Source of the DNA: Arabidopsis thaliana
Lineage: Eukaryota > Streptophyta > Magnoliopsida > Brassicales > Brassicaceae
Length of the DNA: 64,000 nucleotides
NCBI RefSeq assembly: GCF_000001735.4
Contig: NC_003071.7
Coordinates: forward strand, 9,851,151 to 9,915,150
Reading direction: 5' to 3'
The notes beneath the pieces were generated by a model. The model was not told the DNA's origin and did no database searches. It worked only from the letters and a program-made list of their open reading frames with translations. Each line of letters starts with the position of its first letter. Position 1 is the first letter of the stretch. Positions 54,806 to 64,000 of the stretch are shown here, in pieces. The position numbers were made by a program, and so were the translations under genes.

Positions 54806-57800
54806 CGAGGTGTGATGGTTAGAGAGGTCACCGGTTCTACCGGTAATTTTTTATCGTTAGTTAACAACAACTTAATTTTTTCGTAACTGTAAATTGGATT
54901 ATTTACGTGCATAATTATGTTTTCAACTGAATCAAATTGAAATAAGTTAACTGACACCAAATTAAATATGTAAGTATATGCCGTTTTGTTTTATTATTTT
55001 AAAATCCAGAAAACTGAAATTTAGTTTGAACCAAACAAAATAAACTCTAAACTAAAATTTATTAAAATATATACTATTAAACAAATTATTATGTAATGTT
55101 TTTTTAATGAATGTTAAATTATAACTAAACATGTACTGTATTTCTAACTATAACTAAACAAAGATATTAAACTAAAATCAAATCATATTACATCAAATTA
55201 TAAATGCAAACCTTTTTCAAAAAATAAATTCAAATTAAAAATTCTTATATATTGTAGTTATGTAAAACTATTTAGAAAAACTACATATTTAAGTAATTTT
55301 GCGTAATTTCTAAATTGGATTAGTTATGAAGAAGATGTAACGTGAGTAGTCTGATACGTATTTGAATATTTAAAAGAGAAAGAAAAAAGCACGTCAGGGA
55401 GTGGCGGTGCGATTGGGGGAAATGCGTCTGAGAGAGTGAGGCTAAAATAAAGAGAGAATCTTTCCAAGAAAACGGTTGGGGATTTGGGAAACAGCTGTTA
55501 GTGGGGACAGCTGTCAACGAAATATGTAACTGTGTGTGATAGAGAGAGTACATTTTGTGGTACTTGAGAGCGTTTCACAGGTGGATCGTTTTTTTATTTA
55601 ATTTAAATCATTTCGTTTTTAAGTTATTTCCTTTTTTAATTATCTTTTCTTTTTGCATTTTGAAGGTTACATTCTTTGTTTTTCCTTTGCATATCAGTGT
55701 TGGTATGGTCGAATTTTTGAAGATTTCTATTTAAACGTAATTAGATGCACATTAATTATCGTTGTCGTATCTAAAAACGTATTTAAGTTTTTTCGGTCGT
55801 TTTATTTGTCGGATTATAAAATCTTTAGTTTAGGTTGTGAAAGATTGACTCTTATCAAGACCGTCTTTACCCCATGGCAAATTAGGCAAATGCCATGGAT
55901 CTATTACTGATTTTAAAAACAATCATAAGCATAAAAGGCCCAATTTTCTTAAAACAAAATTTTATTAAGAGATTTTAGTTTTTATTTTTATTTTGGCAAA
56001 GGCTCAATTATAGCTTGAGACGGGACTGTTTCTTATATCGATAGAAAGTAATTAATGTTATCTTTGGTTTGATCGCATATACTTAATAAATTTTATCCGT
56101 AGTTATTTCAAAATAAAGGATTTATTGATTCTGAAGACTAATGTTTTTTAAAGGGTTTGTGTTTAGTTGCTTATGATTTTAGTTGTTGGGTTCGGTCTCT
56201 TTCGATTTAAGTTTAAAAACTTTTGTTGGTATTTTCATTAGATTTAGAAAAAATTACGTTTTCCTTCGACTTTAATTATAAAATCATATATGTCGTGTGT
56301 CGTTTTAGTTTTTCTTTTTTGAACGTTGTATTTTGTATTGGTTTCACAACAAATTTAAGAATATTTTTATTTTTTATTTTGTTGTGTGAAAACACATTTT
56401 GTTTTCAATTTAAAAGCACTGAAACACAAACGTCGCTTTTTTCGAAATTGTATTTTGCGTATTGAATTGACGTATCTATACATATTAGAAACGTATAAGT
56501 AAAGTATCCATACTTATTGAGTGATTCCAGTTTCTTCTGTTTTTGTTTTTGATTTTCTGATTAAAAGAAAAATAAAACGAAGATAAGGATGACGTTAAAA
56601 GTGGTTTAGGTTTTTTGTTGGATTCTTCAGAGACTTTTCTGACTAAAGAAGCCAGCCTGTATGCCAATATTATTACTACTTTTTATATACAAAAATCAGT
56701 TATTTTGGATATTCAAAAAGATACTAATAAGATTCTTACGTAAATCGAAAACGACAGGATAGATCGATTAGAGTTTTGAGAGCCTATCGTTACTATTCAT
56801 TGTTTGATATAAGCTAGTTTAACATGTCTAAAAGATTTATGTTGAAGTAAAGTTCATTTCCTTTGTCGTTTTATTTGTTGTCAACATGATACTCATATAC
56901 AAAGGAATACGTTAAACCGTACATCAGCCGTGTACCGCACAAAAAACGTCGCCTGCACATGTTCCAATGCCAACATGAACCTTGTCGTGAGCTTCCTCAT
57001 TCTCTTCTTTCAAGTTATAGTTAGATAAGGTAAGAGATATCGAAAAGAGTTCTTAAGATTCTGTTTAATTATCGAAGCCAAATTTTATAGATTAAACAAG
57101 AAGGTGTCATTAATGGAGATACGGTATGAGATTTTCCCTTATTGGTCCATCGTATCTACTACCAAATTCTTCCTTCCCATAATTGTATATACTATTACCA
57201 CTAATCATTTATGTAGTTGGTATTTTCTTATTCAAATTAAATATTAATGACATTGACCGAGTAACATGTATAAGTGTATGTGTGGTCCGCAATCGTACTT
57301 GTATATCTCATTTACTAACTCTGCATCCCTTCACGTGAGATTTGATTAATGTTTCTCTCATTATCCTGATACCCTACACGTTTTCTGAATAAATCTACGA
57401 ACATGAAGTGGTATGCATTGGAAATTTTTAGGCGTATGAGTGTTTTTTCCCCCATTATATGATATGTATCTCAATGTGCTTTTGTTTTTTTATGATTTTC
57501 AACTATAGTAGTTTTTCATGATAATCAATATGCTCTGTCCCTTGATGTATCATACAAGTATTACTTTGTGATGTAGTGAATGTAATACATTATTAAGTGG
57601 TACGTCCATCAAAGTATTATAAAACAATAGTTTTTTCCTTTAAGAAAGTACAACTTTTCATTACGAATTTTGAGGGAGAATGTATTGTAACTCAATTCTT
57701 AAAATTATATTCTTTCACGAGAAAGGAAATTATTCCGTTCGGTCTGTGTCAATTCCATTATATATACTCACATCGAGACGTAATATCTACTTTTGTCGAG

Positions 57801-60040
57801 AGAAAAGCATGTGACTGCCGGAACAAAAAAAGCATGTGACCATATATCTCTCAGTTCCTTGTAAAGCTATCTCTCGAAATGAGTTTATTTAAAAGTATTC
57901 AAAAGTTCTTTGTTCAGGTTCAATGTATGTGTGAGCATATTCCTTTGGCAATTGATATCTATTAAACCAAAGTCGGAAATTTTTGTAAGGATATTGAAAT
58001 ATTGTCTCAAGTATTTCGTTATCAGAAACCTTAATAGATATCGATCCAAGTTAACGAAGAAGATGTAACAAAACTAGATCATTGGGTGTTCTACAGTTCC
58101 CCATTAAACGAGAGAAGATACAAATGTAAATTCACGAGGCATTAGAAGTCAAAGAGACAGCTAATTCATTTGTATGGTTACACTTTGCAATTGAATGCAG
58201 GTTGTCGTCAAGTCAACTCGATAATATAGGTGAGATTTTGTTTTCGATTAGTATCATTATGTCATTTATAAAGTCAAACAAAAAACTATATTACTAGTTA
58301 CATAATTTTGCCTATCTAGCTATTATATATTCACATTTAAATTGAATCTTTATATTTTACGTATTTAAAAAGAAAAACATTTCGCAGCCGTTTGATCAGA
58401 TCAGTGCACGTGCGTCTTGTTTCCTACCGGTCAGGCAGAACAAAGAAAAATGATATGTGAGTAACCCAAAGTCTTAAACTTTCGTAGTTGGGTACTTGGG
58501 TTCTATGTGAAACTTGGTCCACTCATATTTTTTCTTCCGTTTAATAAGTACGTCGTATGTATGATATGAGTATATGACCCATTTATAGTTTCTTTAGATA
58601 TAGGCCCATATGTGAGTACCTCGAGGACTATAACTAAGGTTTAATCGTTGATATAAGATAATATATAAAAAAAATTACTTCTTCTCATTCAAAAGGGATT
58701 CCTAATCAAAACTTAGTAACTCATGCATTTGAATTTTAATAATGGTCAATATAAAAGAAAATTTGATCTAAAAGAATTTGTGGCGTATTGAAAAAAAAAA
58801 AAAAAAAAAAGAACAACTATTACAAAGGTTTTTTGTCACGTCATTATGAAAAAGTATAGACTTCAATTTAAAACTATTTGGCCATAAACTGAAAAGTGCA
58901 TATCCATCATACACTAGTGTTGAATCATCTTCACTTCTAATGCGTGATATTCTAACAACTCGTTTCTTCATGCCGTTCTAATGTGAGATGTGAGGGACTA
59001 CTGTTTTATTTCAGTTGTTGTGCTTTGTTCCACGTTTAGTGAATGCACACCCTGACAAAAAAAAAAAAAAAAACAGATAGATATTGTTTTAATGATATTA
59101 GAATAATAAAGTTGGATCTAAAATACTACATTTGAAAAGAAATGTTTTATGTTTCGTGAATCCGTGTTATAAATTAGTGTTGGAAGGTTTTTGATGATAC
59201 TTGGAAAATATTTAAATTAATGTTGGAAACTTTTGTTTTACTTCATAGAGAAGAAAAAAAAAAGTTTCTGTAAACGAAAATGTCTAAAAGAAAATCTGCA
59301 TTCACACATATTTTGGGCTCTCACGTGTTTGTGAATTTAATATATTTGACTACACGATCTTTCAACGTATGAAAAAGTTTTATACTACTATTTTCGTTTG
59401 AGTGGGAAATAAACAAATGATAGCTACAGTTATCTATATGGTATAATTTTACACTTTTATAACTAATAATGATGAGTGATGACAATCGAGTGTCGGATAT
59501 AACAGGCCAACAAGTGGAATGGACTTATGTAACTTTTTAATCACGGGATTAAATCACGTAACCCAATGTCCTAATTGGTATTTAATTTTGATTATCTCGA
59601 TGCTACATATTGTCATAGGACTCATATCTTTGATCACGTGCCGCTACCAATCCAGACATTTTAGTATACAAAAAAAAAGAAGATACAAACTTAAGATATG
59701 GAATATATATCAGAACTATCAGTTTTAGACTTTAATAATTCGAATTGAATAACTACGATCAATATATAAATTGGCAAATAGATTGGTCAATTGTAGTGCA
59801 AGAAATTTGTGAACTTTATTACAGTACGAAGAGAGTAAGAGAAGCAAGATCCGGTTTTTAGGCAACAAGTAACATTTTTGAGTTCAGAGAGTTTGCTTCT
59901 TACTTTAAGTTACGTCACTACAAAAGCCAAGTTCCTACTTCTTAGGTCTAAAGTCAATTTTCGAATATTCAGAAAAATTGTACTCTACTAGATCGAATAG
60001 TTTTCACCGGTGAAACGATATATAAATGAAGACTACAATA
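54806..60040. other. Long gene-free interval upstream of MYB70
   Basis: No supported gene. 55370-55580 is richer in G than its surroundings and carries GAGAGAG runs and two CAGCTG E-boxes (near 55491 and 55507), perhaps a distal control region. Poly-A tracts near 58790-58810 and 59058-59074. Confidence 0.45.
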
Positions 60041-60217
60041 TTTTTTAATTTTTTTAAGCGTATGAGTTCTAGACCTTTGGCACGTAAATTTCTCCGGTAC
60101 CTGGGACCAATCGTTGATAATATCACGTTTAAGATTTAATCATCCATCCCAAGTAGAGTTGAACTAGTAACCTTGAGCACTTTTTCTCGAGACAACTAAA
60201 CCATCATCCACTTAGTG
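60041..60217 (-). mobile_element. tRNA-derived SINE
   Basis: Read on the minus strand from 60217, an A-box-like TGGTTTAGTTGTC is followed about 30 bp later by GTTCAACTC, a match to the pol III B-box core GTTCRANYC. The element ends in an A-rich tail (T-rich on plus, 60041-60057). The pentamer CAATA flanks both ends (60036-60040 and 60218-60222), a possible short target duplication. Confidence 0.55.
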
Positions 60218-63200
60218 CAATAAAGCGTCATTCTTTTTTTTCTTTTCAAAAATTCGTATTTAATTTTAATTTATTAAAAATATTTCTTTTGTTTTAAATT
60301 GGGACAGAATTATCATTTAACATATTTAAAATTTATATTTTTAATTAAAAATAGGGTAAAATATATTTTTCAAACAAAAATTCAAAAATAGGGCAATTTT
60401 CAAAATCATCCATTCTTAAATCTAAAGTCGGCTACAGTCTTTTCGTTGTTTTGTTGCTAATTTCAATTTATATACATGCAAATTACAAAATATAATAGTT
60501 TTTGGGGGATAATTATCTTCTTGCGCCTTTTTATTAAATTAATATGCTCATATAGCAGTTCTTACAATTAATATAACTAGGGTTTTAAATTTCAATATCG
60601 AGTTGACAAAATGAATTGTTTACAAGTTTTTTTCTTTTCAATATGCATTGTTCATCACGTATTCGTAGTGATGCAAAAACAAACTATAAATTATAATTGC
60701 ACTAGTGAGATTAGCAAGAAGTGTTATAAATTAGAATAAACGGAACTATCAAACTGTGTTATGTACACCATTTATTTTTGTTAAAGAATATGTGTAGTAG
60801 TTAGAAAACTGATCAAATTAAACTGAAAATTCACATTACGGAGATCAAGTTACATTGTCTATTGATGAAAAAAACAAAATAAATCCAAATGGCACTAAAA
60901 GTTGTAGAAATTGAAAGAAGAAAATAGATTTTTGTCTAGGAATAAAAGTCAAAATGGGAAAGACAAAAAAAAGAGAGGCAAATAAGCAGTGATGGAGCTA
61001 AAGCAACGCTTTACTCTTTTAATTATGAATTATTTGATTTGACCTCCACTCGCCTGGCTTTTTTTGGTTGTTCTTTATAGAAAAGTAAAATAACACAATT
61101 AGCACATAACATGAGTTATCGAGAAACCAATTCTCTTTGTGGTGTTTTAGTTAATTTCTATAACTTATGAAACCATTTTCTCAGTTTATCATGATAATTG
61201 ATCCTCTATTTAAAACCCTAAAGTTTATATTTTGTTTGTTCAAACACAGTCGGTACTCAAAATAGATGAAACATAAATTTGATTTTATTTCTAAACCACT
61301 TGGAAAAACATATACTATTATTCTTCTCATGCAAAGGACCCCATTATAAAACTAACATGGCTTTTACTATTGGATTCACTGTAGTGATTAAGGGTGTATC
61401 ACCAACTGTTTTGAATTTTTGTCAACTTAATTAGTTATTAATTAAGAAGTGGGTAAAGCTAACATACCAACCTTTTACTACACAATTATCTTAAAAAATC
61501 CTTAAATTTATAAGAATAGAAGAAAGCTAAAACGAATAAGGAAAAAGAACAGCAATCGAGTGAAATGATGAACATATTCAACTCCCACCATTTTGTTTAT
61601 ATGGATGAGTTCCAAAATTTTGGGGCATACATTCTCTAACAGTATTGAGATATTTCAATAATAGTATTTGCATAATGAAAAGTAATATTGATCATTTCAG
61701 AAGATTATATGCTCTTTTTATTTAACTATTACGAGATACATGGTTTTATTTTGTAACATGTTATTTTTACCAAATAAAATTTGTTAATTGTTTTACTCAT
61801 ATCATTAAGCTATTTTCAATGGAATCTAATATATTGGACGTGTGACATTATCTTATATTTTCTGTAATTATTTAGCATGTTAAATATTGATTTTTAGTAT
61901 ATTCATGTATGGTAATAACAAACAATTATATTGAAAGAGTCGTATACTCGTATGTATGACTGTTTATATCGTAATCGTATATACTGCAAGTTAAATTCAA
62001 CAACTGTAATTACTAATTAGATAAAATCAAATATCTGTCGGGCGTAACATGCGACCCAACAAACGTCATGTGAATATTTTAATTCTTCTATTAGTTTGTT
62101 AACCTAATCGTGATTGGGTATTCATATAAATACACATTTTCATATAAATACACTTTGTATATGGTAAGTTATCATTTTATACAAAAAACCAAAGAATGTT
62201 TTCTTCTCTATTATATCATCATATCCCATAATTATGGGAACCCAAAAAAAAAAAAAATTGGACCCTCCATTATAAATATAAACTATTGTCATATAAATTT
62301 TAGACATAACTGATTTTGTCATAAAGAAATTGAAAGGAGAATCTCCGTGACGGTTGGATATAGCAATAATAACAACTCTTAATAATCATAGCAACAAGCA
62401 AATAAAAGCAGCACATGGAAGCCATTTGCGCAAGGATAATTCTTGTAAGAACACATTACCTAAAAGCTAATAATAATGAGAAAAACAGCAGAAATATTCG
62501 AAACCATATTAAAAAAGAATGAAACATTTCTTAAATAAACCTAAACTAGATTCGATTTTGCATGTTTGATCCACTTGATGTATGAACAAAAGAAACATAA
62601 AACAGTAAGCAAAAGTCAAGGATCTAATGTAAAGTCATAAGGAAAAAAACTAAATTTAAACAAGTTGTAACTGCAGATCATGTTATGTCTTTTAACTAGT
62701 AAATCCTACGACCAATTAGATTAGAGCAACCAATTCTTTTATGATTTTGATTTTTGAGAGCCAATTTTTATTTGTATTGAAAATAATAGTTATATTTTTC
62801 ACTCCTATAAATTTATTTTCTACTAATGAAATTGTTGTTTATAAAAGTATTCTGTGTGTAATAGTCTATAAAAAATATAGTACAATTTTACACATTTTTA
62901 AAAGTTAATATTTTTGATATTTTGTATAGTAAATACAAAAAATACCACCACACAATACATTGATGATTCGAAGTTTCGAACCACCATTTTCATTGAATCA
63001 GCTCTAATATTAAAAAAAAATGATTTTTTTGATAAAATATATAAAGAATGTTAGTTTTGTTAAACCAATATATCATAAATACGATAGTATATATTTTTGT
63101 ATTTTATTGAGCTTGTAATCAGTACATGGATGCGAATCCGAGTGACGTTGATATTGGTACAAACTACAAAGTATAGTAGTCTAAGTATATGTCCATATAT

Positions 63201-63379
63201 ATATAATAAATCTGTTATATTCAATGATTAATGAAACCTGGAAACTGGAAGTGCAAAAATGCATTGATTACTTTAATCGAAAAGAAAAACAAAATGCATT
63301 GATTATAGTATTTATAAAACTGCAGATTTTGCAGAGAGCAGGAAACAGAGAGGTTTGGTTTTGCGTTGCGTGAGCTGTT
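60218..63379. other. Gene-free interval upstream of the LRR kinase
   Basis: AT-rich with no supported ORF. A perfect B-box complement (GTTTCGAACC, 62973-62982) next to GCTCTAAT may be another eroded SINE or MITE, not provable by eye. Confidence 0.4.
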
Positions 63380-63432
63380 TCCTCTTTAACTCTCTCTTCT
63401 TCTACCTCTTGACCCTCTCTCTCTCTCTCTGG
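63380..63432 (+). repeat. CT-rich tract in the 5' leader
   Basis: CTCTCTCTTCTTCTACCTCT followed by a (CT)n run ending near 63430, just before the LRR kinase start. Such tracts are common in plant core promoters and leaders. Confidence 0.6.
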
Positions 63433-63434
63433 TG

Positions 63435-63461
63435 ATGCGGTTTCTTCCTTGGAAGCCATGA
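63435..63461 (+). other. Upstream ORF overlapping the LRR kinase start (ATGA)
   Basis: An 8-residue frame (MRFLPWKP) starts at 63435. Its TGA (63459-63461) overlaps the main ATG (63458-63460) as ATGA. This is visible in the sequence; whether it lies in the transcript is not known. Confidence 0.5.
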
Positions 63462-64000
63462 AAACACAATCAGCTTCACCGTTCTTCTTCGTCTCCTTCT
63501 TCTTCTTCTTCTTCTTCTTCTCTTCTCTGTTTCTTCTCTCCTCTGCTTTAAACTCTGATGGAGTTCTCTTACTGAGTTTCAAATACTCTGTTCTTCTTGA
63601 TCCTCTCTCTTTATTACAATCATGGAACTACGACCACGACAATCCTTGTTCATGGCGAGGTGTGTTGTGTAATAACGATTCAAGAGTTGTTACTTTATCT
63701 CTCCCAAACTCTAACCTCGTTGGTTCGATTCCTTCCGATCTGGGTTTCCTCCAAAACCTCCAAAGTCTTAATCTTTCCAATAATTCACTCAATGGGTCAT
63801 TACCGGTTGAGTTTTTCGCCGCCGATAAGCTCCGGTTTCTTGATTTATCAAATAACTTGATCTCCGGCGAGATCCCTGTATCAATCGGAGGTTTACACAA
63901 CCTCCAGACGTTAAATCTCTCCGATAACATCTTCACCGGGAAACTACCAGCTAACTTAGCGTCTCTTGGAAGCTTAACGGAGGTTTCTCTGAAGAACAAC
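63458..64000 (+). CDS. LRR receptor-like kinase, 5' part (truncated by window end)
   Basis: The first 181 codons are present and open at the window edge. A signal peptide (about 1-31) contains eight consecutive Phe encoded by a (TTC)8 run. Next come an LRR N-terminal cap ending in the paired-cysteine motif NPCSWRGVLCN, then leucine-rich repeats of the plant extracellular type (for example LQSLNLSNNSLNGSLP, LRFLDLSNNLISGEIP and LQTLNLSDNIFTGKLP). The kinase domain lies beyond the window, so receptor-kinase identity rests on the plant LRR-RLK pattern and on synteny. It is transcribed divergently from MYB70, 8.8 kb away. I think it is At2g23300. Confidence 0.85.
   Translation, partial: MKTQSASPFFFVSFFFFFFFFSSLFLLSSALNSDGVLLLSFKYSVLLDPLSLLQSWNYDHDNPCSWRGVLCNNDSRVVTLSLPNSNLVGSIPSDLGFLQNLQSLNLSNNSLNGSLPVEFFAADKLRFLDLSNNLISGEIPVSIGGLHNLQTLNLSDNIFTGKLPANLASLGSLTEVSLKNN

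Noticed and set aside
62719..63008. Possible SINE or MITE with GCTCTAA ends and a B-box
   Set aside because: Ends match only 7-8 bp, and A-box to B-box spacing is too short.
63268..63582. 104-codon minus-strand ORF at the LRR kinase start
   Set aside because: Its Lys/Glu-rich composition is the complement of the CT/TTC-rich leader and signal-peptide codons.

Overview
The window is nuclear DNA from a flowering plant, almost certainly Arabidopsis thaliana chromosome 2. It is AT-rich, its genes carry short GT-AG introns, and the gene order matches what I recall of the At2g2314x to At2g23300 interval: NRAMP3, an F-box gene, GH3.3, CYP96A1, CYP81D7, a CrRLK1L kinase, a UGT84B relic, CYP81D6, a terpene synthase, MT4B, UGT84B2, UGT84B1, PIP3, MYB70 and an LRR receptor kinase. 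Locus names come from memory. Exons, motifs, frames and repeats were read from the sequence.

Layout. 1-7.5 kb: a broken copy of the NRAMP3 3' end, a Harbinger-like MITE holding a minisatellite, a small secreted S-protein homologue, a duplicated LTR-like segment, then intact NRAMP3 (minus strand). 7.5-15.4 kb: a Helitron, an F-box gene cut by an in-frame stop, and GH3.3 (minus). 15.4-23.8 kb: more than 8 kb with no gene I can support. 23.8-35.6 kb: CYP96A1, CYP81D7, the receptor kinase, a frameshifted UGT84B and CYP81D6. 35.6-41.5 kb: repeats, including a MITE, two CYP81D-type promoters without genes, a 21-bp minisatellite and a second Helitron. 41.5-50.3 kb: a terpene synthase with an apparent one-base deletion, metallothionein MT4B, a hAT-type MITE, UGT84B2 and UGT84B1. 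52-64 kb: the PIP3 peptide precursor, a decayed HMA1-like ATPase, MYB70, an 8.8 kb gap holding a SINE, and the 5' end of an LRR receptor kinase.

How the genes relate. Two auxin-inactivating enzymes lie about 34 kb apart: GH3.3 (amide conjugation) and UGT84B1 (glucose ester formation). A terpene synthase, three P450 genes and three UGT84B copies fall within about 27 kb and superficially resemble a biosynthetic cluster, but tandem duplication explains much of this and the terpene synthase looks frameshifted. PIP3, the HMA1 relic, MYB70 and the LRR kinase mirror a chromosome 4 block (PIP2, HMA1, MYB73, LRR kinase), so that end of the window looks like a partly fractionated whole-genome-duplication segment.

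I found no convincing undescribed system. The most interesting signals are two unrelated MITE types that both carry arrays of E2F-like TTTCCCGCC sites, the orphan CYP81D promoters, the HMA1 ohnolog relic, and single-base lesions in otherwise intact genes.
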